NCBI GenBank assembly: GCA_021186555.1 | Contig: JAJKFL010000010.1 | Span: forward strand, 6,265,585 to 6,329,584 | Direction: 5' to 3' | DNA from: Reticulitermes speratus | Taxonomy: Eukaryota > Arthropoda > Insecta > Blattodea > Rhinotermitidae | DNA: 64,000 nucleotides | Shown here: positions 11,325-21,632 of the stretch, one piece after another | Layout of the letters: the number at the start of each line of letters is the position of its first letter | How positions within the stretch are numbered: the first letter of the stretch is position 1 | Program-made: the position numbers and the translations under genes | Notes under the pieces: model-generated | What the model was told of the DNA's origin: nothing | Databases searched by the model: none | Seen by the model: only the letters and a program-made list of their open reading frames with translations

Positions 11325-13675
11325 CAGTCCGTACCGCGCAGTAAACACACTCCGTCTCAGTTATACAAACTAGTCAGTTAATGCTGTACAGTGAAATAAT
11401 CGCTGTTTGTTCTGAGATCCACACAAAACACATAAATACAGTTCGTACCGCGCAGTAAACACACTCCGTCTCACTTATACAAACCAGTCAGTTAATGCTG
11501 TACAGTGAATAATCGCTGTTTGTTCTGAGATCCACACAAAACACATAAATACAGTCCGTACCGCGCAGTAAACACACTCCGTCTCAGTTATACAAACTAG
11601 TCAGTTAATGCTGTACAGTGAAATAATCGCTGTTTGTTCTGAGATCCACACAAAACACATAAATACAGTTCGTACCGCGCAGTAAACACACTCCGTCTCA
11701 CTTATACAAACCAGTCAGTTAATGCTGTACAGTGAATAATCGCTGTTTGTTCTGAGATCCACACAAAACACATAAATACAGTCCGTACCGCGCAGTAAAC
11801 ACACTCCGTCTCACTTATACAAACCAGTCAGTTAATGCTGTACAGTGAAATAATCGCTGTTTGTTCTGAGATCCACACAAAACACATAAATACAGTCCGT
11901 ACCGCGCAGTAAACACACTCCGTCTCACTTATACAAACCAGTCAGTTAATGCTGTACAGTGAATAATCGCTGTTTGTTCTCAGATCCACACAAAACACAT
12001 AAATAGAGTCCGTACCGCGCAGTAAACACACTCCGTCTCAGTTATACAAACCAGTCAGTTAATGCTGTACAGTGAATAATCGCTGTTTGTTCTGAGATCC
12101 ACACAAAACACATAAATACAGTCCGTACCGCGCAGTAAACACACTCCGTCTCAGTTATACAAACCAGTCAGTTAATGTTGTACAGTTAAATAATCGTTGT
12201 TTGTTCTGAGATCCACACAAAGCACATAAATGCAGTCCGTACCGCGCAGTAAACACACTCCGTCTCAGTTATACAAACCAATCAGTTAATGCTGTATAGT
12301 GAAATAATCGCTGTTTGTTCTGAGATCCACACAAAAACATATAAATACAGTCCGTACCGCGCAGTAAACACACTCCGTCTCAGTTATACAAACCAGTTAG
12401 TTAATGCTGTACAGTTAAATAATCGCTCTTTGTTCTGAGATCCACACAAAACACATAAATACAGTCCGTACCGCACAGTATATACACTCCGTCTCACTTA
12501 TACAAACCAGTCAGTTAATGCTGTACAGTGAATAATCGCTGTTTGTTCTCAGATCCACACAAAACACATAAATAGAGTCCGTACCGCGCAGTAAACACAC
12601 TCCGTCTCAGTTATACAAACCAGTCAGTTAATGCTGTACAGTGAATAATCGCTGTTTGTTCTGAGATCCACACAAAACACATAAATACAGTCCGTACCGC
12701 GCAGTAAACACACTCCGTCTCAGTTATACAAACCAGTCAGTTAATGCTGTACAGTGAATAATCGCTGTTTGTTCTGAGATCCACACAAAACACATAAATA
12801 CAGTCCGTACCGCGCACTAAACACACTACGTCTCAGTTATACAAACCAGTCAGTTAATGTTGTACAGTTAAATAATCGCTCTTTGTTCTGAGATCCACAC
12901 AAAACATATAAATACAGACCGTACCGCGCAGTAAACACACTCCGTCTCACTTATACAAACCAGTCAGTTAATGCTGTACAGTGAAATAATCGCTCTTTGT
13001 TCTGAGATCCACACAAAAACATAAATACAGTCCGTACCGCGCAGTAAACACACTCCGTCTCACTTATACAAACCAGTCAGTTAATGCTGTATAGTGAAAT
13101 AATCGCTGTTTGTTCTGAGATCCACACAAAAACAATAAATACAGTCCGTACCGCGCAGTAAACACACTCCGTCTCAGTTATACAAACCAGTCAGTTAATG
13201 TTGTACAGTGAAATAATCGCTGTTTGTTCTGAGATCCACACAAAACACATAAATACAGTCCGTACCGCGCAGTAAACACACTCCGTCTCAGTTATTACAA
13301 ACCAGTCAGTTAATGTTGTACAGTTAAATAATCGCTCTTTGTTCTGAGATCCACACAAAACACATAAATACAGTCCGTACCGCGCAGTAAACACACTCCG
13401 TCTCACTTATACAAACCAGTCAGTTAATGCTGTATAGTGAAATAATCGCTGTTTGTTCTGAGATCCACACAAAACACATAAATACAGTCCGTACCGCGCA
13501 GTAAACACACTCCGTCTCAGTTATACAAACCAGTCAGTTAATGTTGTACAGTGAAATAATCGCTGTTTGTTCTGAGATCCACACAAAACACATAAATACA
13601 CTGTGTGTGCAGAACGTAAAATTGTTGAATGTTAAACGTGGTGGTACGTAAAGTAACCACTAGGACTTAAATGAT
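11325..13675. repeat. 114-bp satellite, array 1 (~20 copies plus tail module)
   Basis: Tandem ~114-bp unit beginning CAGTCCGTACCGCGCAGTAA and ending CACACAAAACACATAAATA. The first four monomers form two copies of a dimer (CAGTTATAC/GAAATAATC alternating with CACTTATAC/GAATAATC). A pair marked by TTCTCAGATCC and AAATAGAGTCC recurs ~570 bp apart (five monomers). The array ends in a non-repeated tail, ACTGTGTGTGCAGAACGTAA ... AAACGTGGTGGTACG. Array 2 at 26191 ends in the same tail. Confidence 0.96.
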
Positions 13676-13711
13676 GATCTGTACTCCTCACCAAATATTA
13701 TTCCGGTAATG

Positions 13712-14035
13712 AAATCAAGAACAATTAGATGGGCGTAGCATGTGACACTTATTGAAGGCAGGAGAAGGACATAAAAGGTTGTGGTTGGGAGACTTGAGGG
13801 AAGGAGTCCATTTGGAAAACTTATGCGTAGATGGGAGGATAATATTAAAATGGATCTTCAATCAGTGGGATGGGGCATGGACTGGATTGATGCGGCTCAG
13901 GATATGGACAGGTGGCTTGTTCTTATGAATGCGACAATGAACTTCTGGATTCTATAAAATGTGGAGAATTTCTTGAATAGCTGAGGATTTGTTAGCTTCT
14001 CAAGAATAACTCTGCTCCATGGAGTTTGTTAGTTA
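13712..14035 (+). pseudogene. LINE 3' tail (GHVARM subfamily)
   Basis: Translation from ~13712 reads KSRTIRWA*HVT, then a diverged stretch, then GRLEGRSPFGKLMRRWEDNI, KMDL, GMDWIDAAQDMDRW, with a terminal TAA at 13955. It is followed by the family 3' UTR (TGTGGAGAATTTCTTGA; GTTAGCTTCTCAAGAATAAC) ending at GTTAGTTAG. It is the last ~80 residues of a non-LTR reverse transcriptase ORF with in-frame stops. The W.GHVARM and NIKMDL landmarks are shared with copies at 15117, 29585, 34249 and 52523. Confidence 0.85.
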
Positions 14036-14376
14036 GTACGTAACGGTTAAGACGTTAAAATTAGTTCCATGGCCCACTCTTGCTTCCAGCTAGCCAGCCA
14101 GCAGTCGTGGTGTGTTCTCCCGCAAGGAAAGCGAGCAGAGCAGTTCATTGGCCCAGAGGCTGGTGACCTACCAGTTAGCCTGCGGCAATCGCACCTTGTG
14201 CGCAGAAGCTATTTCTGTGGCCATCAAGACGTCACTTACATAACAATACTTTGGTTCCCACAAAACATTCCGAAATGGAATTGTTGCTGCGTCCTCGTGC
14301 TAAGACTGTCAGGATCGTCGGAATAAATGTGAGAATGGAAAAGAAATGCTGAGCGTGTTCAGCTTTCAAGCAGGTT

Positions 14377-14440
14377 AATGGTGATCTTGGTGGTCAAGTT
14401 GACATGTAAATGGTGATCTTGGTGGTCAAGTTGACATGTA
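14377..14440. repeat. 32-bp tandem duplication
   Basis: Two perfect adjacent copies of a 32-bp unit starting AATGGTGATCTTGGTGGTCA. This is a recent local duplication. The surrounding 14036-14504 shows nothing else recognisable. Confidence 0.95.
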
Positions 14441-14504
14441 AATCAAAGTACGCTGCTTTTAAAAATGTATTAAGCAAGAAAAAAATGTCTTAAGAATGAC
14501 TTTT

Positions 14505-14749
14505 TTTTCCATGGCGCAACAGCCCCTAGTGGTCCAGGGCCTCCTCATTATCGAGGCTTCGCGATCACACTCAGGCACACCACACTCAGTAGACTCCTCT
14601 GGAGGGGTGATAGGACAATCGCAGAGACCTCTAATTCACAACATACAACACTCACAAGAGACAGACATCCATGCCCCCTGGCGGGATTCGAACCCTCAAT
14701 CCCAGCAAGCCAGCGGCCACAGACCCACGCCTTAGACAGCGCGGCCACA
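14505..14749 (-). mobile_element. SINE family B copy
   Basis: The minus strand has a tRNA-like head, GTGGCCGCGCTGTCTAAGGC, then B-box GGTTCGAATCCC, then a body with GGCATGGATGTCTGTCTC, and ends AGGGGCTGTTGCGCCATGG. Full-length relative: 63547-63799 (+). Others: 39256-39439, 42208-42436, 53421-53824 and 60463-60727. Confidence 0.88.
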
Positions 14750-15116
14750 TTTAATCAATTAAAAACATTTCTTCTACAATGAGGCACACAAAAATAAACT
14801 GTATGTTAGGTCTTGCAGCCCGAATACACTTCAGAATCACAGTGCCAGAATTCGGTCAGAAATTGCATATTCTATTCATTGAAGAAAATAGACAATGGAA
14901 AGTAAGCAAAATTGTTCATTAACTAAAAAAAAGGCTATGTTTTGTAAACTTGACCACATGTTTCGGCCTTATGTTAAGCCATTATAAGGCTACAGTAAAA
15001 GATATGTAGAAGAAAGTATGTACTAATTTAAGAAATGTGAAAAAGGGAATTTAGGTCTCGACATCACTTTGGTATTGTTAACGAAATCCCATCCTTGAAT
15101 AGCTGTAAATGTAACA
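14750..15116. other. spacer with a decayed hammerhead-like motif
   Basis: Near 14952-14992 (-): stem GGCTTAACATAAGGCC followed by GAAACATGTGG. The CTGANGA box is replaced by TTATAA, so this is only a relic. The rest is unannotated. Confidence 0.4.
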
Positions 15117-15340
15117 ACAACAACAATAATAATAATAATAATAATAATAATAACTCCATGAATCAGAGTCCCTTTTGAGAAGCTAATGGAACCCGGATGT
15201 TCATAACCTCATTCAAAAAAGCCCGTCACCTATCCCTCTCCCGAGGCAGATCAATCCTCTCCATGCCCCCATCACACTTCTTGAAGATCCATTTTAATAT
15301 TATCCTCCCGTCTGCTCCTATATTTCCACACCCAAAACCT
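15117..15340 (-). pseudogene. LINE 3' tail with (AAT)n tail
   Basis: Minus-strand translation includes RRxEDNIKMDLQEV and then stops. The 3' UTR words GGGTTCCATTAGCTTCTCAA and GGACTCTGATTCATGGAGTT follow, then (TTA)n at 15153-15117 as the element's 3' tail. Same subfamily as 52523-52830. Confidence 0.78.
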
Positions 15341-15778
15341 GTAAACAATAATAATAATAAACAATAAATTTTTTGTATACGATTGCTTGTCATGTAAGTA
15401 CTCTTTTTTATTTAGAACTTTTGAGATCTATATCTTTCTTCTTGTGGAAGTTCAAGTTCGTAGCTCCAATCGTTATTGCTTGCCAGTCTACAGTGCATGG
15501 GACGGCTTTACCGCTGAAGAATCTAAAGCCCGTCCGGGTTCCATATAGTTCGTAATAACATATTGTCAGTGCGTAATGAAATTTGGTTATGGTGGGAACA
15601 GTTTAAGGAGTATATAAGGCGGTATTATGTGAAGACTGAGAGAAATATTACTGTCATGAATTCGGAAGTATATCTGCACCTGTTGCAATAGTGATTAAGG
15701 AGCAGAAAGGCAGATTTTGTAAAATATGTCTAACCAAAGTGGCAAGTAATATTAACTTTGTATCTAAAGCTTTTGTCA
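15341..15778. other. unannotated spacer
   Basis: No coding or repeat signal recognised apart from a short (AAT)n at ~15347. Confidence 0.45.
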
Positions 15779-16145
15779 ACCTCGGTGGACTAGTGGTTAG
15801 CGTGCTCGCCACTGGATCCAAGGTTCGCGGGTTCGATCCCGGCCGAGGTCGATGGATTTTTAAGGGTGATAAAAATCCGTAACACCACTTCCTTCGGAGG
15901 TCCCATGTCGTAGATTTACGTCATGTAAAAGAAACTTACGGCATGAATAGAAATGTTTCGTAAGCAAAATTTAGCGGCCATTTCTCACCCAAGTCTCCTG
16001 ACTGCCTGCCAGATGGCTCTGGCGGTCACATCAGGATTGAGTTGAACAGCGCGGCCAGTCGGCTGGTCTCCGAACTGCCACAAATGCGCAGACCACGCCC
16101 ATATAGGGCTGTCGAGCCACGGTTATTATTATTATTATTATTATC
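15779..16145 (+). mobile_element. SINE family D copy, full length
   Basis: The head is close to a complete tRNA shape. ACCTCGG (15779-) pairs with CCGAGGT at the end of the head. The A-box region is TGGACTAGTGGTTAGCG and the B-box is GGTTCGATCCC. The D-arm does not fold properly, so this is a tRNA-derived promoter and not a tRNA gene. The body ends in CACGG(TTA)n, the microsatellite acting as 3' tail. A second copy lies at 35447-35755 (-). Confidence 0.85.
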
Positions 16146-16741
16146 TGAAGCTTTGATTGAATGGACAGAGTAGCTTCTAAATACATTGGGTAAAAGACTC
16201 GAAGGTCTCTAGAAGTATTTTACTGGTTTTTCACAACATAGACAAAAATAAATATTAATTAAGTTATTTAGAGTTGGTTCTATTTAAATAGATACAGGCC
16301 TAAGAAAATTAATGCTAAGGTACGCAGAGTGCAGAATCGAATGCTTATAAAAGACTGGTTGAGAAAGGGACGCATCTTACATTTCAGTAAATGTCTTGTT
16401 TTTAAATGTTTGTAAAACGCCTAATTTTCCTAAATATAACTGAACAATTTTTGGTTTGTTTCAGGTGAGTAGAATGTGAAGTAATTAAGCCTCCACGTCA
16501 GTGGCAGCTGAAAAGGTAAAATTTGGAAGCAATATTTATAAAGATATGAAGAGCAGGGTATTGAGAATGAGAGGCATGCTTAAACCGTATGATAAAGCAC
16601 TGTAGTATTTTGCCTATGGATAAACTCAGGCCCAAACAGGTAAAAGATATTGCTAATAGAGTTAAGTCCTTCTCTCTCACTTCAGTTTTCTCCCCGCCGT
16701 CTTGTGGTTTGCTGGGATTTTTAGGCGAGTTACACCGACAT
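16146..16741. other. unannotated AT-rich spacer
   Basis: No gene or repeat recognised. Confidence 0.45.
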
Positions 16742-17258
16742 ACACATACACCGTCAGCGGCGACAACTGTCCAAGTTTCTTATTTGGTAATTACAATCCT
16801 TCAATATTGCACCCTGGGTCACACGACACACATCCACACGGTAATCAAACTCATCCCAGACCCGGTGTACTATATCCGCTGTAATGGCCTGCAGTGCATG
16901 CGTTATCCAATCACGAATTTCATGGATGGACGTGGGCAATGGTGGTACATAAACGCTGTCTTTAACGAACCCCCAAAGAAAGAAATCGCAAGGTGTAAGA
17001 TCTGGCGAACGGGGTGGCCAAGGGAGAAGGTTCTTGTCTCCATTTGCAGCAGCACGTCCGATCCAGCGCTGTGGAAGAACACGATTGAGAAGCACTCGTA
17101 CATTCCTGTGAAAGTAAGCATGAGAAGCGAACTGCTGGTAGCGCATGAGAAACTTGGACAGTTGTCCGCCGCTGACGGTGTATGTTGTGCCCGTGTAATG
17201 TGAGACATGCATTTTTTATTCACTTTTGAAACCGCACCATTCTTTTGTGTATGCCCTG
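16742..17258 (-). mobile_element. internally deleted mariner-like element, one outer end present
   Basis: Reading the minus strand, the 5' end is TA then CAGGGCATACACAAAAGAAT (17258 downward). A subterminal block at 17190-17148 recurs inverted at 16742-16782 (TACACCGTCAGCGGC ... AACTGTCCAAGTTTCT), implying long terminal inverted repeats. Between the arms lies only a C-terminal transposase piece. The outer end is missing on the 16,742 side. The outer ~38 bp is the same sequence as the mini-elements at 21316-21632 and 24931-25008. Confidence 0.78.
16800..17125 (-). pseudogene. mariner-like transposase, C-terminal third
   Basis: The minus frame reads VRVLLNRVLPQRWIGR, then WPPRSPDLTPCDFFLWGF, then VKDSVYVPPLP, and ends near FDYRVDVCRVTQGA. 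In the mariner DDE/D fold, the D of SPDLTPCDFFLWG is the third catalytic aspartate. The first two acidic residues and the N-terminal helix-turn-helix are deleted. Translation continues open into the flanking inverted repeats at both ends, so the 152-codon frame is longer than the real homologous part. It cannot encode an active transposase. It pairs conceptually with the palindromic MITEs that share its terminal sequence. Family assignment is by motif recognition, and the exact DD(x)D/E subgroup is not determinable here. Confidence 0.85.
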
Positions 17259-17454
17259 TACTTTGCGAGATACTGTGTCTGTGGTCATAATTTATATTCT
17301 ACTTCTTTTGAATTGTTTTGTGTTATCAGTTCAAGAGCAATTTCAAGCAATAAAATTTCGATTTGAACGGGATTTGATCTATGCACAAGTACAGTGTAAG
17401 TGTCCTTGATCTAAATTGGGTCTCGTTGTTTGATTATTACACTTTTATGTTATG

Positions 17455-17521
17455 TCAATTATTATATACTGCCACCCGGAGAAAACCCAATTGCAATATA
17501 TAATAATAATAATAATAATAT
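17455..17521 (+). mobile_element. short LINE/SINE 3' end with (AAT)n
   Basis: ACTGCCACCCGGAGAAAACC, then CAATTGCAATATAT(AAT)n. The same terminal wording ends the element at 46340-47105. Confidence 0.6.
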
Positions 17522-17624
17522 GACTTCTACAGCACAAAATTTGTAGAACGTAAAGTCAGTGAAGTAGAGAAGTATTGTATAGTTCAGAGTTAAGTTCTAC
17601 AGAAACTCCTTTTTATTATGGGCG

Positions 17625-17880
17625 TGTGCCAAGCAGTTTCGACACGCGACTACTAGCTTCGTCATGTCCGTCCGTCCGTACAGCTATCCCCTCCGTGCCT
17701 CCGTATGAAAAAACGCGATATTTTTTTTGTGAAAGATTTCCGTGAATTTGCACGTTGGGAAATTTTACGAAATGCTATCTGCAACAAACAGCTGACACTC
17801 TACGTGAAGACCTGAGTATATTTTTAACATATGATCGTTATTTGTTTTTATAACTGACAGAGTGTGTAGAGGCTGAAGAA
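17625..17880 (+). mobile_element. family G repeat, decayed copy
   Basis: Shares CTACTAGCTTCGTCATGTCC(GTCC)n and the following AT-rich part with the better copies at 34797 and 51425. Unclassified non-coding dispersed repeat. Confidence 0.5.
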
Positions 17881-18352
17881 AAACTTGAGCGTCAAGCGTC
17901 GATCATGATGGAGTGCAAACAACAAAATAGCACCGTTCAAGAACTATAGATTTTGAATCCCCCGCCCACGATATATCGATTATGATCGATTAGAAATCTT
18001 TTTCTGAGATACGGAGACACAGTGTGTGTTAAAATACGCAGTGTATAGCTGGAAATTATGTACGAATTTACGTCTAGGGACAATAAAAGATCTAAAGTTC
18101 CGGATGTGTTATGCCTTGTGGACATTTCCTAACTTGTTAGCAGACGTGGCCTAAGGCACTGCGAGTGAGCTTACGTCAGTCTTTCAGGTGTCAGTTAAGT
18201 TAAAGTCCGCTATCGTTTTAACGGATTTGCTTAACTGTATTTTAAACTTAATCGTGACATATTCTTGTACACAATCAATGTCGTTCTTTTACCACTAATT
18301 CAGTAAATTTTCAGGCAAACTGTAGGCCATTTTGCTATTACGTTTTTATTTG
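17881..18352. other. unannotated spacer
   Basis: No gene or repeat recognised. Confidence 0.45.
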
Positions 18353-18616
18353 AAGGGCCCCGCAGCAGATACTACGGACGCACCGCAGCCTTAAGGATTA
18401 TTGTGCAACCCTGTGATGAAAATGATTAGTTTTTTTTTCGTTTTTTCCGAGTAATGGAGCACCCGTGGAATGAAATTGACATGGGAAAACCGAAGTACTC
18501 AGGGAAAAAACCTGTCCCAGTGCCACTTTGTCCATGACAAATCCCACATGGACTGACCCGGGATCGAACCCAGGCTTCCGCAGTGAGAGGCCGGCGGTTA
18601 ACCGCCTGAGCCATGC
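18353..18616 (-). mobile_element. SINE family A copy
   Basis: The minus strand gives a CATGGCTCAGGCGGTTAACC head, B-box GGTTCGATCCC, the VRSRVSPCGICHGQSGTGTG phrase, and GGAAGCTACG-like 3' wording ending in the GCTGCGGGGCCCTTCA block. Essentially full length. Confidence 0.88.
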
Positions 18617-18951
18617 ATAGGTTAGTTTGGCTTAAACTTTTCTTCTAAGAAGTTTTTTGCTAAAGATTGAATTGTTCACTGTACCATCGAAGGTTCATTA
18701 TCTGAAACGTCCATTATGTCAGGCCATTGCATCTTTACAAGCGAAACTTACTAAATACATTTTGCTGGTTCATGTAGCCATTGGAAACTGACTGTAGTAA
18801 TAAAGAAGTTTATGTTGCCCACCTACGAATTTAAACATTCTTAATTATTCCTTCTATCGATAATATTATAAATTCTGGAATATTATTTTTTCGAGCAAAG
18901 TTTTAAAAATGCATTTATAGTTTGTAATAAATCTAAAAATGTATAATAAAA
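18617..18951. other. unannotated spacer
   Basis: AT-rich; nothing recognised. Confidence 0.45.
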
Positions 18952-18953
18952 TA

Positions 18954-20773
18954 CAGTGTGTCCACAAAGTCCCTTCGGGGTTTTGAAAACCTGTGGCGCG
19001 CAAACAAATTGAGCTAGCCACATGCGGTTTGCGGCAGATTACAGTGAAACTCTGGAAGTTTTTTTTTGCCACATGCGGTTTGCGGCAGATTACAGTGAAA
19101 CTCTGGAAGTTTTTTTTGCCACATGCGGTTTGCGGCAGATTACAGTGAAACTCTGGAAGTTTTTTTTTGCCACATGCGGTTTGCGGCAGATTACAGTGAA
19201 ACTCTGGAAGTTTTTTTTGCCACATGCGGTTTGCGGCAGATTACAGTGAAACTCTGGAAGTTTTTTTTTGCCACATGCGGTTTGCGGCAGATTACAGTGA
19301 AACTCTGGAAGACCCGTATCAGGAATGCGATCTCGGCTATCCCAGCGGTGTCCACAAAATCCGTTCGGGGTTTTGAAAAACTGTGGCGCGCAAACAAATT
19401 GAGCTAGCCACATGCGGTTTGCGGCAGATTACAGTGAAACTCTGGAAGTTTTTTTTTTGCCACATGCGGTTTGCGGCAGATTACAGTGAAACTCTGGAAG
19501 TTTTTTTTGCCACATGCGGTTTGCGGCAGATTACAGTGAAACTCTGGAAGTTTTTTTTGCCACATGCGGTTTGCGGCAGATTACAGTGAAACTCTGGGTT
19601 TGCGGCAGATTACAGTGAAACTCTGGAAGTTTTTTTTGCCACATGCGGTTTGCGGCAGATTACAGTGAAACTCTGGAAGTTTTTTTTTGCCACATGCGGT
19701 TTGCGGCAGATTACAGTGAAACTCTGGAAGACCCGTATCAGGAATGCGATCTCGGCTATCCCAGCGGTGTCCACAAAATCCGTTCGGGGTTTTGAAAAAC
19801 TGTGGCGCGCAAACAAATTGAGCTAGCCACATGCGGTTTGCGGCAGATTACAGTGAAACTCTGGAAGTTTTTTTTTTGCCACATGCGGTTTGCGGCAGAT
19901 TACAGTGAAACTCTGGAAGTTTTTTTTTTGCCACATGCGGTTTGCGGCAGATTACAGTGAAACTCTGGAAGTTTTTTTTTGCCACATGCGGTTTGCGGCA
20001 GATTACAGTGAAACTCTGGAAGTTTTTTTTTGCCACATGCGGTTTGCGGCAGATTACAGTGAAACTCTGGGTTTGCGGCAGATTACAGTGAAACTCTGGA
20101 AGTTTTTTTTTTGCCACATGCGGTTTGCGGCAGATTACAGTGAAACTCTGGAAGTTTTTTTTTGCCACATGCGGTTTGCGGCAGATTACAGTGAAACTCT
20201 GGAAGTTTTTTTTGCCACATGCGGTTTGCGGCAGATTACAGTGAAACTCTGGAAGTTTTTTTTTGCCACATGCAGTTTGCGGCAGATTACAGTGAAACTC
20301 TGGAAGTTTTTTTTGCCACATGCGGTTTGCGGCAGATTACAGTGAAACTCTGGAAGACCCGTATCAGGAATGCGATCTCGGATATCCCAGCGGTGTCCAC
20401 AAAGTCCCTTCGGGGTTTTGAAAAACTGTGGCGTGCAAACAAATTGAGCTAGCCACATGCGGTTTGCGGCAGATTACAGTGAAACTCTGGAAGTTTTTTT
20501 TTTGCCGCCAACAGATGACTTGATGACCTGAAGACCCGTATCAGGAATGCGATCTCGGCTATTCCAGAGGACATGCTCCACAGAACATGACAAGGGCTCG
20601 AATATCGTCTGGACGTTCTCCGTGCTACCAAGGGAGCCCACATCAGGTCTACTGAGGTCAGTAAAAAACTTCCAGAGTTTCACTGTAATCTGCCGCAAAC
20701 CGCATGTGGCTAGTTCAATTTGTTTGCGCGCCACAATTTTTCAAAACCCCGAAGGGACTTTGTGGACACATTG
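18954..20773. mobile_element. mariner-like element with satellite-like interior
   Basis: Flanked by TA (18952-18953 and 20774-20775). The left end CAGTGTGTCCACAAAGTCCC continues through GGGGTTTTGAAAA to the inner GCGGTTTGCGGCAGATTACA. The right end (20667-20773) is its inverted counterpart, so the terminal inverted repeats are ~105 bp. Inside, a ~49-bp subterminal block (CACATGCGGTTTGCGGCAGA ... GGAAG plus a T8-T10 run) is tandemly repeated about 25 times. It is interrupted at ~19312, 19731 and 20356 by a module joining a transposase C-terminal snippet (ACCCGTATCAGGAATGCGAT) directly to a new left end (GTGTCCACAAA). Only one transposase scrap remains, at 20528. The repeat-derived open frames on both strands are not genes. 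Confidence 0.9.
20528..20645 (+). pseudogene. mariner-like transposase C-terminal scrap
   Basis: The plus frame reads LKTRIRNAISAIPEDMLHRT, then TGA at 20588-20590 where relatives have tryptophan, then LEYRLDVLRATKGAHI. It parallels the C-terminus at 16800-17125 (...VWDEFDYRVDVCRVTQGA). Only ~40 residues survive, so no catalytic residue is left. The same scrap's first 12 codons were copied into the three internal modules of this element, which suggests the deletion came before the amplification. Confidence 0.75.
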
Positions 20774-20775
20774 TA

Positions 20776-21315
20776 TATGTATATTCCAATGGAATGCCAA
20801 AGTAATTTACAATAGGGAAAACTGGCAAAGGAGGGTTTTTTTTGCATTCAGTGTGAAAGTCTCTAACATGAATGTACTATTCTTTAAAAGACGTGTTTTC
20901 TCAGCATGCTTCCATCTTGCTTTAACCTCTATTAATCACTGTAAGCATTAAGGTAATAAAGAGAATTTTGTTACCATGCATCTGTATGTATATGTGTATT
21001 TAATCACATATACATTTGTGCAATACAAAACACGTGACATTTCATAATGTAATAACATATGTTGTAATATTTACCTGCAAATTATTTTATTTGCTTAATT
21101 TATGTTCTTTTCTCTGTATGAAGATTAGCAGATGAACTTTGACATTAGTAACAGTGCAGAATAGGGTTTAATCGGAACACGCGTTATAAATAACAGGCAG
21201 AGTTGTCATGTGCAATACATTGTGTGCTTGTCTGCGAAACAGATTTTGGTGTTCTAATCCCTGAAGGATTGTTCTGGAGGAAGAAGCAAAAGAAATGCCA
21301 CAGACGTCGCTAAAT
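20776..21315. other. unannotated AT-rich spacer
   Basis: Nothing recognised beyond short TATG-rich runs near 20980. Confidence 0.45.
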
Positions 21316-21632
21316 ACAGGGTATACACAAAAGAATGGTGCGGTTTTAATAGTGTTCACTATTAAAACCGCAACATTCTTTTGTGTAGTGACAAGTACAG
21401 GGCATACACAAAAGAATGGTGCGGTTTTAATAGTGTTCACTATTAAAACCGCACATTCTTTTGTGTAGTGACAAGTACAGGGCATACACAAAAGAATGGT
21501 GCGGTTTTAATAGTGTTCACTATTAAAACCGCAACATTCTTTTGTGTAGTGACAAGTACAGGGCATACACAAAAGAATGGTGCGGTTTTAATAGTGTTCA
21601 CTATTAAAACCGCACCATTCTTTTGTGTATGC
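21316..21632. repeat. tandem array of four palindromic mini-transposons
   Basis: Four 80-81-bp units start at 21316, 21397, 21477 and 21558. Each is a near-perfect hairpin: ACACAAAAGAATGGTGCGGT ... AATAGTG, TT, CACTATT and the inverse. A short linker (GTGACAAGTACAGGG) joins successive copies. The arms are the terminal repeat of the mariner remnant at 16742-17258. Small arm differences (GCAACATTC and GCACATTC versus GCACCATTC) distinguish copies. Confidence 0.93.

Noticed and set aside
15779-15851. tRNA gene
   Set aside because: The acceptor stem pairs and the B-box is good, but the D-arm and anticodon arm do not fold and the sequence continues into a repeated SINE body.
19848-20321. 157-codon minus and 151-codon plus ORFs of repeated CRKPHVAKK/RFAADYSETLE peptides
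   Set aside because: Both strands are open across the 49-bp internal array of the mariner element. They are repeat artefacts.
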